From assembly GCF_003987475.1 (NCBI RefSeq), contig NZ_PIQH01000008.1, forward strand, positions 1 through 64,000: DNA of 64,000 nucleotides, given 5' to 3'. Shown piece by piece: positions 27,726-35,626 of this stretch (positions are counted from its first letter, which is position 1; every line of letters starts with the position of its first letter). Position numbers and translations under genes: made by a program. The notes under the pieces are model-generated. The model saw only the letters and a list, made by a program, of their open reading frames with translations, ran no database searches and was not told the origin of the DNA. Origin of the DNA: Idiomarina tyrosinivorans. GTDB lineage: Bacteria > Pseudomonadota > Gammaproteobacteria > Enterobacterales > Alteromonadaceae.

Positions 27726-28223
27726 ATGCAAGTTGTACTGCACACTAATCACGGCGACATCACGTTAGCCATGCACCAAGACACCGCGCCGAAAACGGTG
27801 GAAAACTTTTTACAGTATGTGCGCGACGGATTCTACGACGGCACATTGTTCCACCGTGTAATCAATAATTTCATGATTCAGGGCGGCGGATTCACGGCGG
27901 GTATGCAACAAAAACCGACCCGTGAAAACATTGAAAACGAGGCGCCAACCGCTAAGCCGAACAATGTTGGAACCGTTGCGATGGCACGTACCCCTGATCC
28001 TCATTCAGCGTCGTCTCAGTTCTTCATCAATGTCGGAAATAACGACTTTTTGAACTTCCAAAACGAAACGCCTAACGGTTACGGCTACTGCGTATTCGCG
28101 GAAGTCGTAGACGGTATGGACACTGTGAATGCGATTAAAGGTGTTAAAACGGGTAGTGCCGGCTTTCACCAAGATGTGCCAGTGGAAGATGTGGTCATTG
28201 AATCAGCGGAAATTATTGAGTAA
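27726..28223 (+). CDS. ppiB: Peptidyl-prolyl cis-trans isomerase B (cyclophilin)
   Basis: Cytoplasmic cyclophilin of 165 aa. Active-site residues are visible: [13 protein letters not shown] (Arg, Phe, Gln), [12 protein letters not shown] and [13 protein letters not shown]. No signal peptide, hence PpiB and not PpiA. It starts a plus-strand run ppiB-lpxH-miaE with gaps of 3 and 11 bp; ppiB-lpxH adjacency is also found in E. coli, next to cysS. Confidence 0.97.
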   Translation: MQVVLHTNHGDITLAMHQDTAPKTVENFLQYVRDGFYDGTLFHRVINNFMIQGGGFTAGMQQKPTRENIENEAPTAKPNNVGTVAMARTPDPHSASSQFFINVGNNDFLNFQNETPNGYGYCVFAEVVDGMDTVNAIKGVKTGSAGFHQDVPVEDVVIESAEIIE

Positions 28224-28226
28224 ATA

Positions 28227-28973
28227 ATGACCACCTGCTTTATCGCAGACCTGCACCTCGGGCCTCAGCGGCCCGACATAACCGCCGCGTTTTTAACGTT
28301 TCTGGAACGCCCACAACGGCCGTTCCAGAAGCTGTATATTCTCGGTGATTTATTTGATGCTTGGCTCGGCGATGACGATACCAGTGAATTTGCACAAACT
28401 ATTCAACGGGCGCTCGCGGCAGTCAGCCAGCGTGGGGTCGAGGTATACTTCATTGCCGGCAACCGAGACTTTATGGTCGGCGAACGCTGGGCTAAGGCCT
28501 GCGGCATAACGCTGCTAAACGACTCAACGACCATTGATCTTTACGGCACCCCAACACTGATCATGCATGGTGATACGCTGTGTAGCGATGATCTTGGCTA
28601 TCAACGTTATCGCAAAATCATTCAGCACCCATGGGTGAAAGGTTTACTGGGGAGTCTGCCATTACGCCTACGAATGGCAATTGCCAATAAACTGCGCCAA
28701 CAATCATCAGGGCAAGTTCGCCACCATAATGTTTACAGCTTGCGTAAGCTTGATGCGGTGCACCAAACGGTGGTGCAGAATATGCAGCAAGCCGGCGTCA
28801 CGCAACTCATTCATGGCCATACTCACCGTCCCGCGATCCACACTTTTGCGCTAGCAAGCGGAGCTATCGGCCAACGGATTGTTCTAGGCGACTGGTATCA
28901 ACAAAGCAGCGTGTTATACGTCGATGATACTGGTCCACGACTGGTTGCTAATCCCCTCCCCGCTCATCACTAA
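28227..28973 (+). CDS. lpxH: UDP-2,3-diacylglucosamine diphosphatase
   Basis: Cleaves UDP-2,3-diacylglucosamine to lipid X in lipid A synthesis, at the inner face of the inner membrane. The calcineurin-like metal motifs are complete: ADLHLG near the N-terminus, GDLFDAWLGDD, AGNRDFM, MHGDTL and HGHTHRP. The 248-residue length is slightly above E. coli LpxH. Three bases separate it from ppiB. Confidence 0.97.
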   Translation: MTTCFIADLHLGPQRPDITAAFLTFLERPQRPFQKLYILGDLFDAWLGDDDTSEFAQTIQRALAAVSQRGVEVYFIAGNRDFMVGERWAKACGITLLNDSTTIDLYGTPTLIMHGDTLCSDDLGYQRYRKIIQHPWVKGLLGSLPLRLRMAIANKLRQQSSGQVRHHNVYSLRKLDAVHQTVVQNMQQAGVTQLIHGHTHRPAIHTFALASGAIGQRIVLGDWYQQSSVLYVDDTGPRLVANPLPAHH

Positions 28974-28984
28974 GGTTACGTTGT

Positions 28985-29746
28985 ATGATAGATGAACGCT
29001 TAATTGCGCCTGTTAAAGCCTTTTTGCAATGCGAAACGCCAGAACAATGGGTGACACAGGCACTAAAGCCGGAAAATACCGAAACCTTATTGTTTGACCA
29101 CCTGGTCTGTGAACTCAAAGCGGCACAATCGGCAATGATGTTGATCCGTAAATATGCGGTCGACGCTGATAGCGGTGAAGCGCTGTTACAGTGGTTAAAG
29201 CCTTACGAAGATTTTACCTATCGGCAGGTGGGCGATTGGCGCGCCTTGGCAAACCACAATCGCCTCAATAAGCGCATGGTTCCCAAATCTGGCAAGCCCT
29301 ATAGCCAAGAACTTATTGATAAAATGGTGTTACTGATTAAAGAAGAGTTACACCACTTTTACCAAGTGCTAGAGATCGCTGATGAGTTAGGGTTCGAGTA
29401 CGACAAGCTCACGTCCAGCCGCTACGCTAAAGGGATGCTCACCCATGTGCGTACCTACGAACCGGCAGCGTTAGTTGATAAGCTGATTTGTGGCGCCTAC
29501 ATTGAAGCACGCTCTTGTGAGCGCTTTGCCGCGCTGGCACCTCATGTTGATCCGCGACTCGGTAACTTTTACCTCTCCTTACTGCGTTCCGAGGCAAGAC
29601 ATTTTGAGGACTATTTAAGCTTAGCGGAACAAATTAGCCAGCAATCGATCGCCGAGCGGGTAGAATTTTTTGGTGCCATCGAGCGCGACCTCATCGTCTC
29701 AGCAGATGACGATTTTAAATTTCACTCAGGAGTGCCCGCGGCCTAG
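28985..29746 (+). CDS. miaE: tRNA-(ms2io6A) hydroxylase
   Basis: Non-haem diiron monooxygenase hydroxylating 2-methylthio-N6-isopentenyladenosine at tRNA position 37. A 253-residue helical protein with the ferritin-like ligands: EELHHFYQVLE (Glu, His) and EARSCERF then RSEARHFEDYLSLA. The gene shares four bases, tail to tail, with the oxygenase gene on the other strand. Co-directional with lpxH. Confidence 0.93.
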   Translation: MIDERLIAPVKAFLQCETPEQWVTQALKPENTETLLFDHLVCELKAAQSAMMLIRKYAVDADSGEALLQWLKPYEDFTYRQVGDWRALANHNRLNKRMVPKSGKPYSQELIDKMVLLIKEELHHFYQVLEIADELGFEYDKLTSSRYAKGMLTHVRTYEPAALVDKLICGAYIEARSCERFAALAPHVDPRLGNFYLSLLRSEARHFEDYLSLAEQISQQSIAERVEFFGAIERDLIVSADDDFKFHSGVPAA

Positions 29747-30708
29747 TAGCCATGGGCAGCCGCTACGTTCGGATGTGAGCGTACTCGCCCTTTAATCACA
29801 TTTTCTCCCACCTGCCGAAGCAAGGGGTTATTCGGATCGGTAGAGACACCTTGCGAGCGCGCTTTCATCTCAGCGGGCAAGTCTAATACTGGCACTTCAG
29901 CGTCTAATTGTGCCGCCATAAAATACGCCGCAGAATAGCGATAAGTCCCAGGTTTTGGCACCCGCACGCGGTGCTTAGTCGCTTGTAAAAAGCCGTCCGA
30001 CGCCAATTCCAGTAGCTCACCAATATTGACAACAAAAGAACCAGCAAGCGGCTCGACACTCAACCATTCGCCATCGTGTTCGACTTCTAAACCGCTTTGT
30101 TGGTCCTGCAGAACAAAGGTTAAATAACCTGGGTCCTTGTGCGCGCCAACGCCCTGGGTCGCACCTTCAACCCCAGGGTACTTGATGATCTTGGCATGGG
30201 TATAAGGGGCATCGCTAAAGGTATGGTCTAACGCATGAGCATCAACCCCCAGCGACTGACACAACGCCCGCAGCAACCCCACGGCAACCTGCGTTTGCTT
30301 TGCGGTTAATGCTAGTAATTGCTGGCGTAGCTGCGGCAGCGACTGCGGCCACTGATTAGGACCGATCAAACGCTGCCAAGGCTGCTGTGGGTTATCCAAC
30401 GCCGTTGTTTCATTCATCCAATCGAATTGTTCGCGAGTATCGGCAGCGCCCGCGGTCTGCTCAGCGCCAACACCATTGTAACCACGAAAGTGCGGAGAGT
30501 TCTCCATATCCAGCGCCCGCTTTTGCGCGTCAGGCAAAGCAAAAAACTGCCGGCTTACGGCCAGCACCTGTTGCAATTGTTCAGTAGCTAAACCGTGATC
30601 AACCAAGTAAAAGAAGCCAACATCACTGGCCGCCTTGCGCAACCGGGTGCGTTCTTGTTCTGTATCCAATTGTGCAAACGAGATAATAGGTAACTGCGTT
30701 AACGTCAT
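29743..30708 (-). CDS. 2-oxoglutarate/Fe(II) oxygenase, isopenicillin-N-synthase-like
   Basis: A 321-residue DIOX-type protein: N-terminal DIOX_N region, then the iron ligands His-x-Asp (GAHKDPGYLTF) and distal His (ATKHRVRVP), with R-x-S (RYSAAYF) binding 2-oxoglutarate. Family members act on small molecules; the substrate here cannot be predicted. The start codon is part of an 8-bp inverted repeat that brackets the Shine-Dalgarno sequence (AGAGG). Single-gene unit, divergent from the Yip1 gene. Confidence 0.88.
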   Translation of the reverse strand: MTLTQLPIISFAQLDTEQERTRLRKAASDVGFFYLVDHGLATEQLQQVLAVSRQFFALPDAQKRALDMENSPHFRGYNGVGAEQTAGAADTREQFDWMNETTALDNPQQPWQRLIGPNQWPQSLPQLRQQLLALTAKQTQVAVGLLRALCQSLGVDAHALDHTFSDAPYTHAKIIKYPGVEGATQGVGAHKDPGYLTFVLQDQQSGLEVEHDGEWLSVEPLAGSFVVNIGELLELASDGFLQATKHRVRVPKPGTYRYSAAYFMAAQLDAEVPVLDLPAEMKARSQGVSTDPNNPLLRQVGENVIKGRVRSHPNVAAAHGY

Positions 30709-30741
30709 CGTTGCAACCTCTATAAATTTGATGGCAACGAT
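30707..30741 (-). promoter_or_regulatory. Inverted repeat bracketing the oxygenase ribosome binding site
   Basis: ATCGTTGC (30707-30714) and GCAACGAT (30734-30741) are perfect complements; the AGAGG site falls in the 19-nt loop and the first two bases of the start codon lie in the stem. Such a hairpin could influence translation, or the repeat could be a DNA operator. Function inferred only from layout. Confidence 0.4.
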
Positions 30742-30833
30742 GATAAATCCGATACAAAACTAAAAGAATGAACGATTTAATCTATCATAGGCAGGAATGG
30801 AATATCGTCAGTCAGGACAAAAATAAAAAGCGC

Positions 30834-30862
30834 TTGACTCTGATGAAAATCTCATCAATATA
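30834..30862 (+). promoter_or_regulatory. Promoter with embedded operator-like palindrome (Yip1 gene)
   Basis: TTGACT (30834-30839) and AATATA (30857-30862) are spaced 17 bp. The spacer is almost wholly occupied by the palindrome TGATGAAAATCTCATCA (30841-30857). A regulator binding there would block polymerase. About 145 bp before the start codon, leaving a long leader. Confidence 0.5.
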
Positions 30863-31005
30863 GAAGATAAACAGGGTGAATATTAATCGATTCAGTTGTC
30901 CCTTTCATTCGTTCACGAAGGCCGACAACAATGATAATAGGCCGGCCGTGAGAGAAGTATTACCAACACCGTTGGTATGTTACGACATGGGGAAGAGAGG
31001 TCGCT

Positions 31006-31605
31006 ATGATTTTGAATCACATATGGGGTTTATACGCACACCCACAAGACGAGTGGAAAACGATCGACCAACGGCACGAGAGTTTTACCTACGCTTTTAC
31101 ACACATCCTGATTGTTGCGCTGTTACCCTGCCTAGCGGCATATCATGCTTCTGCCAATATGGGTTGGAGTATCGGTACACGCGATCCCATTCACCTCACG
31201 CAAAATAGCGCAATTATGCTAGCAGTTGCCATGTATGTCGGCATGATGGCAGCGGTATTTGCCTTGGCTTATCTTATTCATTGGATGGCAAAAACCTTCG
31301 GTGCCGACCCAACTTACACCCAATCGCTAGAGCTAGCGGCTTATACCGCCACCCCAGCGATCATGTCAGGAATCGCGGCAATCTATCCGGAACTCTGGTT
31401 CGTGACCCTCGCCTTCCTAGCCGGTGTGGCATACTCAGTGTATCTGCTCTATTCCGGAGTGCCCATTCTGATGCATATCCCAGAAGAACGTGGCTTTTTG
31501 TACTCCAGTTCAGTGGTGACCGCAGGGCTTATTTTAATGGTCATACTGATGGTGGCCTCAGCCATCCTCTGGACCAACGGCTTCGGCCCCGAATATATTG
31601 CCTAA
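31006..31605 (+). CDS. Yip1 family inner-membrane protein
   Basis: A 199-residue protein with a short cytoplasmic N-terminus (HIWGLYAHPQDEWKTI, the typical Yip1-family start) and about five transmembrane helices. The bacterial family has no established biochemical role. AGAGG precedes ATG 31006 by 6 bp. The 297-bp region upstream has a promoter with a palindrome in the spacer. A strong terminator follows the stop. Stands alone before the repeat region. Confidence 0.88.
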   Translation: MILNHIWGLYAHPQDEWKTIDQRHESFTYAFTHILIVALLPCLAAYHASANMGWSIGTRDPIHLTQNSAIMLAVAMYVGMMAAVFALAYLIHWMAKTFGADPTYTQSLELAAYTATPAIMSGIAAIYPELWFVTLAFLAGVAYSVYLLYSGVPILMHIPEERGFLYSSSVVTAGLILMVILMVASAILWTNGFGPEYIA

Positions 31606-31618
31606 AGCAGGCAAGCAT

Positions 31619-31646
31619 ACAAAAGCCCGCAGCCGCGGGCTTTTTT
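31619..31646 (+). terminator. Terminator of the Yip1 gene
   Basis: AAAAGCCCGC pairs with GCGGGCTTTT around an AGCC loop, followed by more T. Its stem matches that of the purF terminator. Confidence 0.9.
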
Positions 31647-31672
31647 GTGCCTGCTGGCTTTGATGTTGCCAG

Positions 31673-31709
31673 TTCTTTACTGCGGCTTATGGTCTGGCTC
31701 GCGGCATCG
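31673..31709 (+). repeat. Partial left end of palindromic element
   Basis: TTCTTTACTGCGGCTT followed after a short stretch by GCGGCATCG reproduces the left end of copy B (32094-32131) with similar spacing. The remainder of a full copy does not follow; copy C begins just downstream, as if it had interrupted an older copy. Confidence 0.6.
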
Positions 31710-31711
31710 TT

Positions 31712-32045
31712 AGGGTTGGGGCTGATTGTTCTCTACCACGGCGACTAGCTTGGGTGCGTCGGCATCGTGAAGGACTGGAGGGCGCTTGGTGTGTAGGCGC
31801 TCAGAGAGTCATTGCACGGCACCCCACCGGTTCACGAAGCTGGGGAAAAAGCCGCTCAAGCTCATCCATGAGGCGCTTAGTCTCCGGCCGTCCATGGCCG
31901 GAGATACTTTTTCCCCAGCTTCGCGCCCCAACGTTGTGCATTAAATATGGGAGAAGTCGCGCCTACACCCCAAGCTTAGGGCTACGGAGAAGCGATGCCG
32001 AAGCAACACCGAGCGCGCCGTGGCAGAGAACAACCAACCCCAAGC
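31712..32045 (-). repeat. Palindromic intergenic element, copy C (inverted)
   Basis: Reverse-oriented relative to copies A and B. Nested arms: TTGTTCTCTACCACGGCG (31726-31743) with its near-complement at 32016-32033; CGGCATCG (31760-31767) with CGATGCCG (31993-32000); a 17-bp arm at 31784-31800 with 31959-31975 (one mismatch); a perfect 15-bp stem AAGCTGGGGAAAAAG (31837-31851) with 31907-31921; and an inner hairpin 31882-31889 with 31896-31903. Sequence differs from A/B mostly in matched pairs. Confidence 0.8.
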
Positions 32046-32093
32046 AGGCTGCCTGAAGCTGGTGGATAACGGCTAATAGATAAAGGCTGGTAC

Positions 32094-32398
32094 TTCTTTA
32101 CTGCGGCTTTCCTCGATGGTGGGCGGCATCGCTTCTCCGCACCTATTGGGCTCGGGGTGTGGGCGCGTTTTCCTCGATATTGATTAGCGTGTCGTTGGGG
32201 CGCGGGGGCTCCGGTAAAAAGCATCTCTGGCCAGGGAGGGCCAGAGACTGAGCGGCCATGGATGGCTCGAGCGTCTTTTTACCGGAGACACCGTGAACCG
32301 ACGGGACGCTGAGCACTCACCACCCCAGCGCCCACACCCCGAGCCTTCCCCCAACCCTGACGATGCCGCGAGCCTCTGCTAATCGCCGCGGTAAAGAA
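32094..32398 (+). repeat. Palindromic intergenic element, copy B (complete)
   Basis: Outer ends TTCTTTACTGCGG (32094-32106) and CCGCGGTAAAGAA (32386-32398) are complementary with one mismatch. Inside are CGGCATCG (32124-32131) with CGATGCCG (32361-32368), a perfect 17-bp arm (32150-32166 with 32328-32344), a perfect 13-bp stem (32209-32221 with 32275-32287) and a hairpin (32225-32232 with 32239-32246). Bases 32177-32408 align gap-free with copy A. It lies 20 bp past the stop of the acyltransferase gene, which has no other terminator. Confidence 0.85.
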
Positions 32399-32417
32399 TT
32401 AGCGCTTTAGTAAGCGA

Positions 32418-34109
32418 CTAGGCTAGGTAGCGGCGGCGCTTTTTCTCTTTGAGGCGGTGGATGTCTACCAGTACGAGGCCGTCGACTGAGTTAAATGCTT
32501 TATCTAGGCCGAAGCCGAGGAATTGGACGCCACCGGGTTCGCACAGCTCTGCATATTGTTTGTAGAGGGTTGGAATGCTCACGTGGTGATCTGTGCATAG
32601 TTGCTTGAGATTGGCGAAATCTTTTTGGTAGTCTCCGCTCACGCGATAGTCTGGATTTTCTTGCTGCAACAGGAACGGGGTGATTGGCATCACTGCAAGT
32701 TGTTGAGTCGGGAAATAATACTTATAAAACTGCACTATCGCATCTTGCACTGGGGCCGGAAATTCGCCACTCATACTGACCGCACCAAATAGGTAACGAT
32801 AGTTTGGGTGTTTCCGTAAGAACGCACCGATGCCTTGCCACAAATAATCTAAGCTGCGTTTACCCCAATATCTGGGTTGCACGAAGCTTCGGCCAAGTTC
32901 CAAACCATTTTCAATGTATTGCTGCATGGCGTTTTGGTAAACGAAGAACGCGCGTGAGTATAAGCCTTGCTCTCCCTTCTCTGCCTGGATCTTGGCGCTG
33001 TCACCTAAGCGATAAGCGCCGACAATTTCTAACTGGTTAGGATCCCACAGGATTAACTGAAAATAGTAGGCATCATAATTATCTAAATCGCGGCGCTGCC
33101 AGGTGCCTTCGCCTACGGCCCGGAAAGCCAGTTCACGCAAGCGCCCAATTTCGCGCAAGATCGGCGAACTGCCTTGGTAACGGTATAAATAAATGGCTTT
33201 GCCGTCTGGCGTTTCGCCCAACCACTCGCAGGCTTCGACGGCATTTTTTAACGCTTGCCGCGACTCTGGTTTGGCAACAGCGGGCAAGGTAGGAAACACC
33301 AGCGACTTGTCGCGCCCCATGCGGTAAAGATGGCGGCGAAATCGCTGCACTTGGTTGGGTAGCGGTGCTGGGTCTTGGCCGAAGGCTTCATAAGGAATCA
33401 CCTCACCAATGCGGAAGCTAATACTTTTTGCCTGTTGGCGGAACATTTCTTTTACTAATAGGGCTGTTGCAAGTGGCTTATAGACCATCGATGCGCCATA
33501 AAACCATGCCGAATTATGGGCATTGATGTATATGGGCAAAATAGCCGCTTTTGTACTGCGCGCGAAACGCAGAAAGCCTTTCTGCCAGCGTGTGTCGCGC
33601 CCCCCCTGTGGACGCAATCGCGACACCTCTCCAGACGGAAATACAATAACCGCACCGTCATTATTTAAGTGTTCAGCTACGGCATTCACGGTTTGCTTGG
33701 CGGTTTTGCCCGCAAAGGTATTTACCGGTAGCAGCAGTGGCTGCAACGGCGGTAGCTGCATTAGCCAGTCATTAGCGAGTATTTTCACATCTGACCGAAT
33801 GTCACTGATCAATTTCAATAGTGCCAGACCATCTAACGAGCCGATAGGATGATTCGCAATAATCACCGTGCGACCGTGACTAGGGATACGCTCCAATTCA
33901 CTGTCCCGCACGCTGTAGGAAAAATGAAAGAAGTCCAACACTTGCTCTACAAACTCAATGCCATCCAGCGCCGGATACTGTTGCTGGAAGGCTTGAATCT
34001 CGCGCTCGTGGAGCAAATGTTTTAACACCCACGATGCGGGTTTTCTCAGCCACGGTCGTTGTTCAAGCTTGGGCAAATTTTGTTGCATCACGTTGTCAAC
34101 GGAGATCAT
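32418..34109 (-). CDS. OlsF-like bifunctional acyltransferase (PlsC + GNAT)
   Basis: A 563-residue two-domain protein. The N-terminal half is a PlsC-type acyltransferase with the H-x4-D motif NHPIGSLD (about 84-91) and a second motif FPSGEVSRL. The C-terminal half (about 290-530) resembles the OlsB/autoinducer-synthase-like GNAT fold (LRELAFRAVGEGT, YDAYYFQLILWD, LGRSFVQPRYWG). This order is that of OlsF, which makes ornithine lipids by N- then O-acylation in Serratia and others. Ornithine lipid synthesis is therefore a good inference, but lyso-phospholipid acylation or another amino acid head group is possible. Followed directly by repeat copy B. Confidence 0.8.
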   Translation of the reverse strand: MISVDNVMQQNLPKLEQRPWLRKPASWVLKHLLHEREIQAFQQQYPALDGIEFVEQVLDFFHFSYSVRDSELERIPSHGRTVIIANHPIGSLDGLALLKLISDIRSDVKILANDWLMQLPPLQPLLLPVNTFAGKTAKQTVNAVAEHLNNDGAVIVFPSGEVSRLRPQGGRDTRWQKGFLRFARSTKAAILPIYINAHNSAWFYGASMVYKPLATALLVKEMFRQQAKSISFRIGEVIPYEAFGQDPAPLPNQVQRFRRHLYRMGRDKSLVFPTLPAVAKPESRQALKNAVEACEWLGETPDGKAIYLYRYQGSSPILREIGRLRELAFRAVGEGTWQRRDLDNYDAYYFQLILWDPNQLEIVGAYRLGDSAKIQAEKGEQGLYSRAFFVYQNAMQQYIENGLELGRSFVQPRYWGKRSLDYLWQGIGAFLRKHPNYRYLFGAVSMSGEFPAPVQDAIVQFYKYYFPTQQLAVMPITPFLLQQENPDYRVSGDYQKDFANLKQLCTDHHVSIPTLYKQYAELCEPGGVQFLGFGLDKAFNSVDGLVLVDIHRLKEKKRRRYLA

Positions 34110-34210
34110 GGTTTACCCCTTGGTGACGATTTTCTTATCAAGGTAGTTGGCAAATATGACAATTCAATGGCAACTTCACGGTATTTTCATGACACCCCAG
34201 CGCGCAAGGC

Positions 34211-34238
34211 TTTGGCAGTCAGGCAAACTCTGGTAGTC
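34211..34238 (+). promoter_or_regulatory. Probable promoter of the symporter gene
   Basis: TTGGCA (34211-34216) and TAGTCT (34233-34238) are 16 bp apart, 44 bp before the start codon. By-eye assignment. Confidence 0.4.
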
Positions 34239-34281
34239 TTTAACCCTTTATTGATGGCTAAAACACCTAATAGGACGCTTT

Positions 34282-35565
34282 ATGAGCGATAATAAAAAAC
34301 GCAGCCTGACTAGCCGCATTGCCATAGGCATGGTGGCCGGTATTATTTTGGGCTCAATACTTCGATATTTCTTTAACGATGTGCAGTGGGTTGATGAATA
34401 CCTTACCAACGGCTTGTTCCACGTCGTTGGCCAGATATTCATCACTTCATTGAAGATGCTGGTAGTCCCACTGGTTTTCATTTCTCTGGTAGTGGGTACC
34501 TGCTCACTCAGCGACCCCAGCAAACTGGGACGCTTAGGCGGTAAATCGGTCGGGCTTTATGTCGTCACCACCGCTATTGCTATCACTCTAGCCATTAGCG
34601 CTGCGGTATTGGTACAGCCAGGCTCCGGTATTGAGCGAGCTGCAGACACGAATTTCCAGCCCAGTGAAGCGCCATCATTGTCGCAAGTCTTCATCAACAT
34701 GTTCCCTGACAACCCAATCAATGCCATGGCTGAAGGCAACATGCTGCAAATCATTGTGTTTTCATTGCTATTCGGCGTTTCAATGGCTTTGGTTGGTAAG
34801 CCGGGTGAACGCCTCAGAGGTTTTTTTGAAGACATCAACGACGTCATTATGAAGCTGGTTGTGATTCTAATGAATCTCGCCCCGTATGGTGTGTTTGCGT
34901 TAATGGCGAAGCTGTTTGCCGACATAGGCTTAGAGATGATTGGCAGTTTAGCCAAGTACTTTGTTTTGGTATTGGTGGTGCTATTTGTCCACGCCCTGGT
35001 AGTTTATCCGATCTTGCTGAAGTTCCTAGCTCGCCTAAACGCACGCCAATTTTTGCGAAAAATGCGCGATACTCAGCTCTTTGCTTTCAGCACCGCAAGT
35101 AGTAATGCCACTATTCCAGTAACCCTCGAAACTGTGACTAAACGCTTGGGTGTGAATAATAGTATCGGCTCTTTCACAGTGCCATTGGGCGCCACCATCA
35201 ACATGGATGGCACGGCGATTATGCAAGGGGTGGCAACGGTATTTATTGCTCAGGTTTACGGTTTAGACTTAACCATGAGCAGCTATTTAATGGTTATTCT
35301 TACCGCCACCTTGGCGTCTATCGGCACCGCGGGTGTGCCCGGTGTTGGTTTAATCATGTTAGCCATGGTGCTGCAGCAAGTCGGTTTGCCGGTTGAGGGG
35401 ATTGGCTTGATTATCGGCGTTGACCGTTTGCTCGATATGACTCGCACCGCAGTTAATGTGACGGGCGATGCAATGGTCAGTTGTATTGTCGCGCGCTCAG
35501 AGAATGCGTTCGATGAAAATACCTTTAATGACCCGGACGCTGGCAAGGATTTAGAAAGTTTATAA
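34282..35565 (+). CDS. Dicarboxylate/amino acid:cation symporter (DAACS family)
   Basis: A 427-residue inner-membrane transporter of the GltP/DctA/GltPh fold, eight membrane helices and two re-entrant loops. Visible signatures: the serine-rich FSTASSNATIPVTLE of hairpin 1, NMDGTAIMQG of helix 7, and the re-entrant GTAGVPGVGLIML with the helix 8 VDRLLDMTRTAVNVTGD. SSNA in hairpin 1 and TRTAVNVTGD are as in Na+-coupled Glu/Asp carriers. Probably takes up acidic amino acids or C4-dicarboxylates; substrate not settled. Ends at a strong terminator. Confidence 0.92.
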   Translation: MSDNKKRSLTSRIAIGMVAGIILGSILRYFFNDVQWVDEYLTNGLFHVVGQIFITSLKMLVVPLVFISLVVGTCSLSDPSKLGRLGGKSVGLYVVTTAIAITLAISAAVLVQPGSGIERAADTNFQPSEAPSLSQVFINMFPDNPINAMAEGNMLQIIVFSLLFGVSMALVGKPGERLRGFFEDINDVIMKLVVILMNLAPYGVFALMAKLFADIGLEMIGSLAKYFVLVLVVLFVHALVVYPILLKFLARLNARQFLRKMRDTQLFAFSTASSNATIPVTLETVTKRLGVNNSIGSFTVPLGATINMDGTAIMQGVATVFIAQVYGLDLTMSSYLMVILTATLASIGTAGVPGVGLIMLAMVLQQVGLPVEGIGLIIGVDRLLDMTRTAVNVTGDAMVSCIVARSENAFDENTFNDPDAGKDLESL

Positions 35566-35568
35566 CGA

Positions 35569-35607
35569 AAAAAAGCTCCCAACTCATGCCATGAGTTGGG
35601 AGCTTTA
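35569..35607. terminator. Bidirectional terminator
   Basis: AAAGCTCCCAACTCAT (35572-35587) and its perfect complement (35591-35606) form a 16-bp stem with a 3-nt loop, flanked by A and T runs, between the symporter and sohB. Confidence 0.92.
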
Positions 35608-35626
35608 CTTACTTTTACTGCGCGCT

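Larger units (their letters stand above)
31606..32417. other. 812-bp non-coding region packed with palindromic repeats
   Basis: The only gap over 300 bp in the window. After the Yip1 terminator it holds a partial left end (31673-31709), an inverted full element (C, about 31712-32045) and a direct full element (B, 32094-32398). Short open frames here follow the palindromes and have no ribosome sites or recognisable protein features, so I call no gene. Confidence 0.8.

Noticed and set aside
31281..32224. Open frames overlapping the Yip1 gene end and the repeat region
   Set aside because: They follow the palindromic repeats, lack ribosome sites, and those at 31754-32056 and 31982-32224 lie wholly or mostly inside the repeats.
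31606..32417. CRISPR array or integron site in the long intergenic region
   Set aside because: Repeats are large palindromes in two orientations, not short regularly spaced direct repeats with unique spacers; no cas or integrase gene.
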